From: Lachnospiraceae bacterium A2
GTDB taxonomy: Bacteria; Bacillota; Clostridia; Lachnospirales; Lachnospiraceae
Length of the DNA: 64,000 nt
Direction: 5' to 3'
Assembly: GCA_000403315.2 (NCBI GenBank)
Contig: KE159638.1
Span: 124,001 to 188,000, forward strand
This document shows, one piece after another, positions 17,523-25,493 of the stretch. A model generated the notes under the pieces. That model was not told the DNA's origin and ran no database searches. It saw only the letters and a program-made list of their open reading frames with translations. Positions within the stretch are counted from its first letter, which is position 1; each line of letters starts with the position of its first letter. The position numbers and the translations under genes are program-made.

Positions 17523-18417
17523 TCTTTGCACCTCCTGTCATTTTCAAAAGATAGTCGGTCGGCTCCATACCGGCAAGCCAGATTTCTGATACCTCTATCC
17601 CGGAATGAACCAGCAGCGTATTGATTTCCCCGGATTGCTCATTACAATGAAAAATTCTAATCAGGTCATGACCCAACACTTCAAAATCCGGGAACTGCTG
17701 GCTTAAAATCGTAATAGCCCGTTCTAATTGTGGAGTTCTTATCTTTATGCACCGCTGGCAGCTCTCTTTCAATTCCCCAGCCGTAAGCTCACAAAGCAGC
17801 TTTCCATCTGCCATTACGCCATATTTGGATGCAAGCCGGGAAAGCAGCGTATAATCCTGTCCAGAGATTAAAAGTGTGGTATGGTTGATTTCATGCAGAT
17901 AGTTCAGAACAGAAAGCAGGTGTTCACATTCTCCCTTATCTAGCCCGGAAAAAGGATCGTCCAAAATTATCATATCTGGATTTCCCAAAAGGGCAACAGC
18001 CAAATTCACTAAACGCTGGGTCGATAATGGCAATCGCCGTACCGCCTTTTTCTCTTTCAGGTTCAAATGCAGTATATCTAAAATATGGATTTCTGTGGTT
18101 CCAAAAACGGAAGAAAAATAACGCAGCATATCAGCAGGTGACAGAGAGCCGATTGTCACAGGCTTTTGTGGTACAAACCCAATCCGGCGGCGCTCCTTCT
18201 GATAGTCTATATTGCCAAATAATTTGAGCGTACCAGCTTGAGGTCTAAGTGTACCTATAATGGTTTGCAACAGTACAGATTTCCCGGCGTGATGGCCGCC
18301 ATACAGTGCATAGATTTCTCCGCGTTTTACCTGAAACGCGATATTTTTAATTCCGTTTCCATCCGGGAAAACATAGGTCAACCCGGCTGTTTCCAAAGCA
18401 GTCTCCAAAATAATCAT
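17500..18417 (-). CDS. ABC ATPase with degenerate catalytic motifs
   Basis: A protein of about 305 residues with an ABC fold. Walker A is kept (GGHHAGKS), but the signature reads LSTQRLVN instead of LSGGQ, Walker B ends ILDDP with Asp replacing the catalytic Glu, and the H-loop reads LLISGQD without His. The C-terminal 80 residues are extra. Such a subunit might be regulatory, weakly active, or paired with an intact partner. The start could be ATG 18417, TTG 18408, or the upstream ATG 18465, because AAAGGGG touches 18417. Confidence 0.8.
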   Translation of the reverse strand: MIILETALETAGLTYVFPDGNGIKNIAFQVKRGEIYALYGGHHAGKSVLLQTIIGTLRPQAGTLKLFGNIDYQKERRRIGFVPQKPVTIGSLSPADMLRYFSSVFGTTEIHILDILHLNLKEKKAVRRLPLSTQRLVNLAVALLGNPDMIILDDPFSGLDKGECEHLLSVLNYLHEINHTTLLISGQDYTLLSRLASKYGVMADGKLLCELTAGELKESCQRCIKIRTPQLERAITILSQQFPDFEVLGHDLIRIFHCNEQSGEINTLLVHSGIEVSEIWLAGMEPTDYLLKMTGGAKSDSDDAK

Positions 18418-18481
18418 CCCCTTTCCATGCTGTCTTATTGTAGCAGACTGGTGTGCAAACTTCATAAGATTTCTCTAAGGA

Positions 18482-19180
18482 TTAGCCCTGCATTTTGAAA
18501 CCGAGGCCCCAAACCGTCTGAATATACTTTTCCTCTGGATTGACCTTGGCAAACTTCTTGCGGAGATTTCCAATGTGGACATTGATTGCATTATCGTCCC
18601 CGATAAAATTTTCATTCCACACGCTTTCAAAAATATTGTTCTTTGTGAATACCTTTGAGGGCGAGGACATCAGAAGTTGCAAAATCAGGTATTCATACCG
18701 TGTCAAAGTAATGGGGGTATTCCTGATTTTAGCCTCCATAGCTTCTGTATCAAGGGACAAGTCCTTAAAGCGAAGTATTTTGCTATTGTTGGGGGTGGTA
18801 GACTTCTGAAAGCGCCGGAGCACTGCTTCAATCCGCACCAGCAGCTCTTGATTGTCGAATGGCTTTGTGATGTAATCATCTGCACCATTTCGTATGAGGT
18901 TCACTTTGCTGTCTATATCCGTTTTAGCGGACACACCGATAATCGGAATATCCATCGTGCTTTTCATCTTTTCCAATACTGTTTCCCCCGGTATGCCGGG
19001 CAGCATTAAATCAAGTAAAATTAAGTCAAAAGTGCCTTTCTCAATCAACAGAAGCGCCTCGCTTCCAGAATATGCAGAGGTTACGCAATAACCATGTTGG
19101 GTCAAAAGCCGCTTCGTCATATCATTGAGCAGCACATCATCTTCAATAATCAGAAGATGTGGGTGTGTTCCAGTTTCCAT
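18482..19180 (-). CDS. OmpR-family response regulator
   Basis: A 232-residue regulator. The receiver domain (1-120) has the acidic pair EDD and the phosphorylated Asp in LILLDLMLPG, with Lys in TKPFDNQ. The winged-helix domain (about 135-230) ends in YIQTVWGLGFKM. It is first in the self-protection operon, after AAGGAGATAATAGT. Its partner kinase is at 15848-16750. Probably activates the transporter genes on exposure to a peptide. Confidence 0.95.
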   Translation of the reverse strand: METGTHPHLLIIEDDVLLNDMTKRLLTQHGYCVTSAYSGSEALLLIEKGTFDLILLDLMLPGIPGETVLEKMKSTMDIPIIGVSAKTDIDSKVNLIRNGADDYITKPFDNQELLVRIEAVLRRFQKSTTPNNSKILRFKDLSLDTEAMEAKIRNTPITLTRYEYLILQLLMSSPSKVFTKNNIFESVWNENFIGDDNAINVHIGNLRKKFAKVNPEEKYIQTVWGLGFKMQG

Positions 19181-19237
19181 ACTATTATCTCCTTATCATT
19201 TCTCAGATTTCCGTATTAAAGCTCACATATTATTTTA

Positions 19238-19266
19238 ATTATACCGTCTCTGTTGCATTAGAGCAA
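19238..19266 (-). promoter_or_regulatory. Promoter of the self-protection operon
   Basis: Read on the minus strand: -35 TTGCTC (19266-19261), 17-bp spacer, -10 TATAAT (19243-19238), about 60 bp before the response regulator ATG. Confidence 0.65.
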
Positions 19267-19364
19267 GGCAGAACCACTTTTGAAATGAAACAAAATACTA
19301 CCTTACATCAAATTTGATTACATTCTCATAACCTGACCAGAAATGTACAATGATATAGGGTGAT

Positions 19365-19729
19365 ATGAGAATGAACCAAGATGAAAGAAGGTTTGACTTT
19401 CACGGCCTCGGGGCGGCTCTCAAAAGAGCCAGAGAAGAAAAGGCTGGACGCAAGCCTATGTTGCGGAATTAGTAGACCGTGACTCCCGTACCATTATGAA
19501 TATTGAGAACAAAGGTCAGTATCCCAGCTTCGACCTTTTTGTTAAACTCATTACCATGTTTGACGTTTCAGTTGACCAGTTTATTCATGCGGACGGAGGG
19601 GCAAGGTCAAGCTCTTGCAGAAAGCACATTGATGTACTTCTAAACTCCATGAATGAAAAAGAGCTTGTCGTGATAGAAGCCACAGCCGAAGGCATTAAGA
19701 AAGCCAGAGAAACGGAGGTTCCAGAATAA
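19365..19729 (+). pseudogene. XRE regulator broken by a frameshift
   Basis: Two frames make one HTH protein. The first (MNQDERRFDFHGLGAALKRAREEK) ends at a stop near 19471, while the continuation WTQAYVAELVDRDSRTIMNIE...IEATAEGIKKARETEVPE is in another frame from about 19443. One base appears to be missing near GAAAAGGCTGG. The intact version would be about 120 residues. It is divergent from the self-protection operon and is the only plus-strand regulatory gene in the ICE. A sequencing error is possible. Confidence 0.75.
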
Positions 19730-19897
19730 GGGCCTCTGTTTTTTGCGCCATTTTAGGGGCTGCCGCTAAGTGGCAAGCAATGCCTCTGTGGCCACAAGTG
19801 GCACAAAGGCGGCTTGTTGGGGCTCGCCCCAAACCCGTATCTTCGGGCCAACATGGCCCGAAGTGTCAGCGTCGCTTTGCTCCTTGTTTTTATAACC

Positions 19898-21313
19898 TTA
19901 ACGCTCCTTTTCCTGCTTTCTTCCCGGTTCGGTGTAGCCCATCAGAGTGTCAATGTTCGCCTTGATCGTGACGATCTCCTGCATATCCCGTCGTGCCTTC
20001 TGGTATTCTCCATAGAGCTGTTTTTTCTTTGCTGTGAGCTTGCGGCCTTCCTCCTTCAGCACATCCATTTTAGGGAGCTTCGCCCCTCCCAGCAGAGAGC
20101 GCATTTCCGCTTGTGCAACCCGGTACAGTTCAAGATCGGCCTCATGCTCCGCAAGGAATTTCCGGCTGTACTTCGTCGCCTTATACTGCTCAAAGACCGG
20201 GCGTGTTTTGGCATACTGAACCGTTGCTGACTTTAGCCCGGCATTGGTTTTCATGGCCTGTTCCGTCTGCTTGATCTGCTCGGAAATGGCATGGAAACGG
20301 TCTGCCGCCTCGGTGGCTTTCTGCGCCAACTGCCCATAATCGGTCAGTCCATTGTCTTGTATATAGGCAAGAGCGGCGGCCATCTGCTTAATGTTAAATA
20401 CCTTCGCCCAGCGTTCATATCCCGGCCCCTTACCGGCAGCCAGCTTCGCTTGAATATCCACCGCCAGACTGATTTTCCGCTCCGAGTGCCCGGGGCGTTT
20501 TTCTTTGCCCTCAATGGCGGCCAAAACATCTTGCAAGTCGTAGCCGTCCCCCAGCGTGGAGGCACGCAGACGGGTGAAGCGTTCCTGCCCTTGCCCGGTC
20601 AGCCGGAAACTGATACCGCCGCCCCGAACCTTCTTGACTTCATATCCGGCCCGTTTCATCAGGGCAAGAAATTCATCCAGATCGGCGGGGCGCTCGGCCA
20701 GTGCGGTATCAATGGCAAGGCGCAGTCGGTCCTGATAGGAAAGCGGCCCTTTCCGGTCTTTCTGCCACTCCTCATAGTTCCGATACTTGCCCTTGCTCCG
20801 GGGCTTCGGGTTCTCCACAATGGACAGCCCGTTTTCAAGACACAGCCTGTCAGAGAGCCGACGGAGGGCAAAGCTGGAACCCCAAAAGTTTCGGAATTTC
20901 CGGGTACAGTCAAGGATGGTGGAGTTGTAATAAATGTGACAATGGATGTGCTGCTTGTCAGTATGCGTGGTAACGATAAATGCGTGCCGCCCCTTTGTCC
21001 AGCGCATAGCCAGCTCATAGCCGATACGGTTCGCCTCCTTCGGGGTGATCTCACCCGGATAGAAGGATTGTCGTATCTGATAGCACAGCACATCATTTTC
21101 TTTTTTCTGTTCTCGGCCCGTCATAGCGGCATAGCTGGCCTTTGCCAAAAGGAACTCGTCTGCCACGGTGGCCGGATCACATTCATAAGCGGAGATATAC
21201 TTTCCGCTTTCTGTTTTCTCCGGGTCCTTGCCATAGTCCAGACAATCCCGGATTGCCTCGGCAATCGTTTCGCCTTCGCCCGCATGGCGCTGCAACAAAG
21301 TTGTGGTAGCCAG
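19898..21313 (-). CDS. Conjugative relaxase (VirD2/MobA family)
   Basis: A relaxase of about 470 residues that nicks the ICE at oriT. The histidine triad is seen in TTHTDKQHIHCHIYYNS. The C-terminal half is helical and charged. The frame extends upstream of the TTG at 21298 to give ATTTLLQRHAGEG, and AAGGAGGG is placed 8 bases before a CTG at 21313, so CTG (or TTG at 21301/21298) is the likely start; no in-frame ATG is present. MobC is encoded 1.4 kb upstream. Two palindrome copies flank the gene (19841, 21366). Confidence 0.9.
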   Translation of the reverse strand: MATTTLLQRHAGEGETIAEAIRDCLDYGKDPEKTESGKYISAYECDPATVADEFLLAKASYAAMTGREQKKENDVLCYQIRQSFYPGEITPKEANRIGYELAMRWTKGRHAFIVTTHTDKQHIHCHIYYNSTILDCTRKFRNFWGSSFALRRLSDRLCLENGLSIVENPKPRSKGKYRNYEEWQKDRKGPLSYQDRLRLAIDTALAERPADLDEFLALMKRAGYEVKKVRGGGISFRLTGQGQERFTRLRASTLGDGYDLQDVLAAIEGKEKRPGHSERKISLAVDIQAKLAAGKGPGYERWAKVFNIKQMAAALAYIQDNGLTDYGQLAQKATEAADRFHAISEQIKQTEQAMKTNAGLKSATVQYAKTRPVFEQYKATKYSRKFLAEHEADLELYRVAQAEMRSLLGGAKLPKMDVLKEEGRKLTAKKKQLYGEYQKARRDMQEIVTIKANIDTLMGYTEPGRKQEKER

Positions 21314-21392
21314 AAATCATCCCTCCTTTCCATGAGAAAGGGGCGGCCTATTCAGACCGCCCCGACTTCGGGCCAACATGGCCCGAGGTTGT

Positions 21393-21683
21393 TTAACTTG
21401 CCAGAAACCGGTACAGAGCGGATTTGCCTCCATCCAGCGCCCAAAGAAGGGAGCCCGCCGCCGCTTGCAGTCCATACGGCGAAAGAAGGAAGGCAAGAAA
21501 CAGAAATACAATCCCGCCTATGGGCGTCGGCGTGAAAAAGAGAGCGACACCCAGCACCGCCAGGATCACAGAGGTAATCGTCAGCAGGACGGCACAAATA
21601 TCAAACAGGAACACCAGCAGAGCCGCCAGAAGTGTCAGCGCCAAAGCAAAGGGAGCGACCAATATTTTCAGCAGTATCTTCAT
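21393..21683 (-). CDS. CD1845-family membrane protein
   Basis: A 96-residue protein with three hydrophobic segments and the family pattern KILLKILVAPFALALTLL...LFLAFLLSPYGLQAAA. The ATG at 21683 follows AAAGGAGG. This family is found in Clostridia conjugative transposons next to the relaxase gene; function is unknown. Confidence 0.8.
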   Translation of the reverse strand: MKILLKILVAPFALALTLLAALLVFLFDICAVLLTITSVILAVLGVALFFTPTPIGGIVFLFLAFLLSPYGLQAAAGSLLWALDGGKSALYRFLAS

Positions 21684-21844
21684 CTTCAAAACCTCCTTTA
21701 TCTATCCTTCCTACCTCTATTTTATCATGCCTGCCCGGGGACATAAATGTTGCGAAAGATTAGTGAATCCTGTCCCCAAACTTCGGGCCAGTATGGCCCG
21801 AAAACAGAAAAAGCAGGACACATTCATGTCCTGCCGAATTTCTG

Positions 21845-22213
21845 TTATTCTGTTTCCTGCTGCGGGCAATCGGGAACTGTCAGCAGCGAAGTGTCGATAA
21901 CAATATCCTCTGCTGGTTTCAAGAGCTCTGTCAAATCGTGCTGCCGTCCCACGTTGGTCACATCAATTTTATTCACGCATATTCCAATCCACGGAAACTG
22001 TCTGCTCAATTCATCCATCAAATCGTATATATCAGCAGTTGCCAGTTTATCATCCGATATGTAGCCGGAGCCTTGACGGTGAGAAAAACGATGCCGTTTG
22101 AAGAACCGGCGCAAGTCGTCATACGCCTGCCGGTAATTGGCTCCGGGGTAATGCTCTTTTAATTGATGGGTGTCCAGATCAAAATTTAAGGCTTTGAAAT
22201 ATTTTCTCTCCAA
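21845..22213 (-). CDS. vapD: VapD-like endoribonuclease
   Basis: A 122-residue protein with the VapD/Cas2-like ferredoxin fold: KALNFDLDTHQLKEHYPG at the N-terminus, then FSHRQGSGYISD and a second beta-alpha unit FPWIGICVNKIDVTNVG. VapD proteins cleave RNA and act in toxin-antitoxin pairs or persistence. The preceding gene ends 3 bp upstream, so the pair is coupled. VapD usually has about 95 residues; here a C-terminal tail of about 20 residues is added. Confidence 0.82.
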   Translation of the reverse strand: MERKYFKALNFDLDTHQLKEHYPGANYRQAYDDLRRFFKRHRFSHRQGSGYISDDKLATADIYDLMDELSRQFPWIGICVNKIDVTNVGRQHDLTELLKPAEDIVIDTSLLTVPDCPQQETE

Positions 22214-22216
22214 AAC

Positions 22217-22555
22217 TCAAGCCCTCATTGCTGTTTTTTCCTGATAGTGGGTCAACAGATCTTCTTCATTGAAATCATCTGGACTGTCAGAATCGTCACT
22301 GTCACAAAGACGCCACACAGAAACATTATCCATGAACCATGTTTGCCGCTTCAAGGTATTGACGATCCGGCCGAACAGACTAAAATCCCTCGCTCTGCCG
22401 CAGTCACGGAATACCAAAGCGCCGGAACCATCCTCCATACGGGGAAGGCCCACGGTTTGGAATGTATGATTGATTGTGTTGTAAATGCCATCCAGCCGGT
22501 ACTTATTTTCGGCTGTGATTTTATCATCATTCATGCGAATAACCATTTTCAGCAT
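22217..22555 (-). CDS. Partner protein encoded with VapD
   Basis: A 112-residue acidic protein (RMNDDKITAENKYRLDGIYN...FNEEDLLTHYQEKTAMRA). No family is recognised with certainty. Its order (first gene, 3 bp before vapD) and size are compatible with an antitoxin. A GGAGG site stands 8 bases before the ATG. Toxin-antitoxin function is inferred from the arrangement. Confidence 0.65.
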   Translation of the reverse strand: MLKMVIRMNDDKITAENKYRLDGIYNTINHTFQTVGLPRMEDGSGALVFRDCGRARDFSLFGRIVNTLKRQTWFMDNVSVWRLCDSDDSDSPDDFNEEDLLTHYQEKTAMRA

Positions 22556-22715
22556 GGTATCAGCCTCCCTTCTTGAATTATTATATCATTATAGAGCTGG
22601 TTCTACAATCTTGAAAATCTGAATTTTTCATGACGGGCTTCGGGTCATGCTGGTCCGAAGTGGTAAAAAAAGAGCAGGGCGGCAAGCCCCGCAATGGAAG
22701 CCTGCCGCCCTCGTC

Positions 22716-23057
22716 TTACTTTGCCACCAGCTCGGAAAGCTCCCGCAGCACTTTTGACACCTCGCCCCACAGCTTTTCATAGTCCCGCTTCAATCCGTTG
22801 ATTTCCTCCGGGTACACGCCATAGGTGTGTGCGTGTACGGCGACCTGATTGAGATTGTTGGAACAGCGCCGTTGCAGAGAGATCAGCTCTTTTACGGGCG
22901 CAAGGTCAACGTGCAGGATATACCCGTTCAGAGCCATTTTCCGTACATAAGCCCCGGCGTTGGAAATGCCCGCCTCGGCCATCCGTTCATGGATGGCCGC
23001 CAGCTCGTCCGGTGTTACCATGACGTGCAGATGGACATTCCGCTTTCGGTTCTCCAT
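22716..23057 (-). CDS. MobC-family relaxosome protein
   Basis: A 113-residue protein with a ribbon-helix-helix-like N-terminus (HLHVMVTPDELAAIHERM) and the MobC core RRCSNNLNQVAVHAHTYG. It would help the relaxase open oriT. The start overlaps the end of the upstream gene by one base. oriT is expected nearby, possibly in the 22556-22715 gap, which contains a palindrome copy at 22638 and no other clear structure. Confidence 0.88.
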   Translation of the reverse strand: MENRKRNVHLHVMVTPDELAAIHERMAEAGISNAGAYVRKMALNGYILHVDLAPVKELISLQRRCSNNLNQVAVHAHTYGVYPEEINGLKRDYEKLWGEVSKVLRELSELVAK

Positions 23058-23239
23058 CAGCGTTCCAGCTCCCGGCCTTTCCGGCGCTCTTTGGGCTCCT
23101 TTACCTTATCAAGCGGTTTTGCGTCCAGCTCCGGGGGCGTGGGTGGGATAGGCGTGTTGTTGGGTACGCCGTCGATCATGTTGCAGTTCTGCTCCGTGGA
23201 GAGCTCGGCGGTTTTCAGATAGTTGTCTTTTTCGTGCAT
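23057..23239 (-). CDS. DUF4316-like small ICE protein
   Basis: A 60-residue protein with the opening DNYLKTAELSTEQNCNMIDG and a Pro-rich, basic tail. The opening resembles DUF4316 proteins of Clostridia conjugative transposons. It lies between the YodL-neighbourhood gene and mobC with one-base overlap. Function unknown. Confidence 0.65.
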   Translation of the reverse strand: MHEKDNYLKTAELSTEQNCNMIDGVPNNTPIPPTPPELDAKPLDKVKEPKERRKGRELER

Positions 23240-23251
23240 GGCGATCCTCCT

Positions 23252-23842
23252 TTATCGTTCCTCATGGTTTTTATGGCTCCGCTTCTGGCCGGGCTCCTTC
23301 GGGGGTTCCTGCCCTCTGGTTCCGTCTTTGAGCCGGGCGGTAATGGATGGGCGCACCCGGTCAGAATTGCCCGGTGCTGGTTTCAGTTCATAATCCTCCA
23401 TCTGCTTTTCGGTCAGCGGCTTTGCGTAGGTCAGTTCGCCCCATGCCATCAGCCTGCCGTCTGCCACAGGACGCCGCCTGTCATCGTCGTAGTTGACAAT
23501 GGAAAGAGGCTGGTTATCCAGCGGCTTCGGGTAAGTTCCTATGTCCACGGGCCGCTGGGTGGAATAATAGCGGTAAACGCCCTCCGGTCCCAGCTCGGTA
23601 TGCTTGACCGCCGCATGGTAAAGCTGCTGATAGTCGTCCACCCGGCGGTCAAAGTCCCGCTGCGCCCATGTCTGGCTGTTTCCATAGCGGCCCCAGTAGT
23701 AATCCCGATGGCCGTTTTCCCCCTCGGTAAACTGCCAGGTCACAAAGGGGCTCGGCGCTCCCGGATTATGCCCCAGCGCAAAGCCGTGTCCGGTTTCAAA
23801 GGTGGCAGCTTTCAAAATCACATATCCTTGTACGGTCTCCAA
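23252..23842 (-). CDS. Conserved ICE protein (YodL/DUF4316 neighbourhood)
   Basis: A protein of about 196 residues with aromatic-rich segments (GFALGHNPGAPSPFVTWQF, RDYYWGRYG). AAAGGAGG precedes a TTG start at 23842; the ORF upstream of it is translated palindrome DNA (MLARG) and should not be included. The second half is basic and hydrophilic. Similar proteins sit beside mobC in related elements. No enzymatic motif is seen. Confidence 0.65.
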   Translation of the reverse strand: METVQGYVILKAATFETGHGFALGHNPGAPSPFVTWQFTEGENGHRDYYWGRYGNSQTWAQRDFDRRVDDYQQLYHAAVKHTELGPEGVYRYYSTQRPVDIGTYPKPLDNQPLSIVNYDDDRRRPVADGRLMAWGELTYAKPLTEKQMEDYELKPAPGNSDRVRPSITARLKDGTRGQEPPKEPGQKRSHKNHEER

Positions 23843-23974
23843 GAGATACCTCCTTTCTGTGCCTCGGGCCAACATGACCCGAAGTGCTGGATGTTACGAA
23901 ATAAGAGGGCAGACCGGGGAGGAATGTAATAAGATATTCCCACCCCGGAAATACCCTCAAAAAAGCCCGGAATG

Positions 23975-24376
23975 TCAAGCCTTTGGAGGCGGCAAATCGT
24001 AACAGCCGCCCGGCCTTTTCTCCCGCATTTTCCTCATGCGTTCCCGGCTTTTCCGGCGGTTCCCTTCGGCTTTGCAGGCGTCGGAACAGTAGGCTTGACG
24101 CCCCTCGGGCAGAAATGCCTTTCCGCAGACCGCACAGGCCCGCAGCTCCGGAGAGATGCCTTCCGTTGTCAGCGCCGCTTGAAGCTCCGGGTCAAGGGGC
24201 AGGACAGCCTCACGGAAATAACGGCAGTACGCCCCTGTCCAGCACTTGTGCAGCATATAGCAGGCACAGTCCAGAGGAAGGCACAGGCCGCTTTCCCGGT
24301 CATAGTTGGCGCACATCCCCGTGACCAGAGAACGGATTTTTTTCTTCTCATCACGGGTCAGCTCCCGGGCGTCCAT
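23975..24376 (-). CDS. Cysteine-rich VLP-domain protein
   Basis: A 133-residue protein with two zinc-binding regions: CANYDRESGLCLPLDCACYML...CWTGAYCRYF, the Cys-rich VLP domain, and a C-terminal CAVCGKAFLPEGRQAYCSDAC zinc finger. The family is conserved in Tn1549/CTn-type elements; probably nucleic acid binding. It starts one base before the stop of the next upstream gene. Confidence 0.82.
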   Translation of the reverse strand: MDARELTRDEKKKIRSLVTGMCANYDRESGLCLPLDCACYMLHKCWTGAYCRYFREAVLPLDPELQAALTTEGISPELRACAVCGKAFLPEGRQAYCSDACKAEGNRRKSRERMRKMREKRPGGCYDLPPPKA

Positions 24377-24568
24377 TTAAGACTTCGGGCCACGATGGCC
24401 CGAAGGGCGGGGCTCCACGATCAGCGCTCGGAACTTCTTCCGGCACTGTTTTTTCTTTCCTTTGCACTCCTTGTAGTAACGGCATCCCTTACAAGGATCG
24501 TCATTGTCCCAGCCGGGGTGCGGTACTTCCTTCATCATTCGTTCAAAAGGGCTACTTGTAAAATTCAT
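24377..24568 (-). CDS. Small Cys-rich protein with a palindrome-encoded tail
   Basis: A 63-residue protein with CKGCRYYKECKGKKKQC, a probable zinc knuckle. GGAGG before the ATG at 24568 sets the start. The last residues (PRPSGHRGPKS) are encoded by a copy of the 23-bp palindrome (24383-24405), showing the repeat entered or extended the coding sequence. It is followed immediately by the VLP-domain gene. Confidence 0.7.
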   Translation of the reverse strand: MNFTSSPFERMMKEVPHPGWDNDDPCKGCRYYKECKGKKKQCRKKFRALIVEPRPSGHRGPKS

Positions 24569-24570
24569 TC

Positions 24571-25218
24571 TCATTCCTCCGTATCTTCCTCCCACGGCGG
24601 GGTATCTTCGTCCTCGGGTTCCTCTGCGATCTCCTCCAGCTCCCCGTCCTCATATTCGCAGTAATCATCTTCCAAATCCGGGGCTTCATGCTTCGGCTTG
24701 TAAATCTTGAAATAGTAACCAATTCCACCGCCGGCCAGCACCACCGCACCGATCAGGAGCAGAGAGAGAAGGGGGCTGTCCTTTTTCTCCGGCTCGGGTT
24801 CCGGTACTTCCTCCACAGGTTCGGTGGGCTTTGGCTCTGGCTCCGGGGGCACTTCTTTGGGCGGTTCCTTACCCTGTTCGGCAAGAGGAAGAAGGTCGTC
24901 TGTGGTAACGGTATTGAGGAAATAGACGTTCTCGCTGGTTTTCTGTTTGTCGATCACCAGATAAAACACGCTCTCGTCTGCTGTGGTAATGGTGTAAAAC
25001 TCTTTACCGTCCTCGTCGGTGGCGTTGTCCACCACGGTTCCCGTCCCGTCCGGGGTAAAGGGGTTCTGGGTTTCCGGCTCCGCTTCGGTTTCCACCGGAG
25101 CGGGAGTGGCCTCGGGCTGCGGCTCATTGCTCTGGGCGTAAGCCGGGACCGTAAAGATCAGGCAACACAAAAGGCTGGCAGTCATCACCGCCAGCCTGCG
25201 AAATTTAGTTTTCTTCAT
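24571..25218 (-). CDS. DUF4366 surface protein
   Basis: A 215-residue protein with a signal peptide (KFRRLAVMTASLLCCLIF...AYAQ), an extracellular domain with TITTADESVFYLVIDKQK and VYFLNTVTTDDLL, a Pro/Glu-rich linker, one membrane helix (LLSLLLIGAVVLAGGGIGYYF) and an acidic cytoplasmic tail. AAAAGGAGG sets the start at 25218. The family is part of the transfer region of Clostridia ICEs and probably belongs to the cell-surface part of the mating apparatus. Confidence 0.85.
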   Translation of the reverse strand: MKKTKFRRLAVMTASLLCCLIFTVPAYAQSNEPQPEATPAPVETEAEPETQNPFTPDGTGTVVDNATDEDGKEFYTITTADESVFYLVIDKQKTSENVYFLNTVTTDDLLPLAEQGKEPPKEVPPEPEPKPTEPVEEVPEPEPEKKDSPLLSLLLIGAVVLAGGGIGYYFKIYKPKHEAPDLEDDYCEYEDGELEEIAEEPEDEDTPPWEEDTEE

Positions 25219-25471
25219 GGGCCGTGTCCTCCTTTTCGGGTGCCTCCGGCTTCGGGTCAGTATGGCCCGAAGCGGTAAGGCTGTTTTTGGGGTCATTCAA
25301 AAAGGCTATAAGCTGGGCGGGCGTCAGTTTGAGGGAGCGCACCGCCTGCACGATCTGGCTGTTTTCTTCCTCCTGTTTCTGCTTTTCCAGCTCCCGGATT
25401 TTGGCCTGCCACTCGGCAGCCTTCTCCCGGGCTTTTTCCAGTTCCTTATCGAGCTTGTCGATCTTGTTCAT
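25205..25471 (-). CDS. DUF4315 coiled-coil protein
   Basis: An 88-residue protein with the family opening NKIDKLDKELEKAREKAAEW (coiled coil) and the core SQIVQAVRSLKLTPAQLIAFL. Its C-terminal tail TASGHTDPKPEAPEK is partly encoded by a palindrome copy (25250-25272) read in frame. It overlaps the DUF4366 start by 14 bp. The role is unknown; conserved in this operon order. Confidence 0.82.
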   Translation of the reverse strand: MNKIDKLDKELEKAREKAAEWQAKIRELEKQKQEEENSQIVQAVRSLKLTPAQLIAFLNDPKNSLTASGHTDPKPEAPEKEDTAHEEN

Positions 25472-25493
25472 GCAAGGACTCCTTTCCTCTGGC

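Noticed and set aside
20291..21535. Plus-strand ORF of 414 codons
   Set aside because: Antisense to the relaxase gene, no family pattern, created by low stop frequency in GC-rich DNA.
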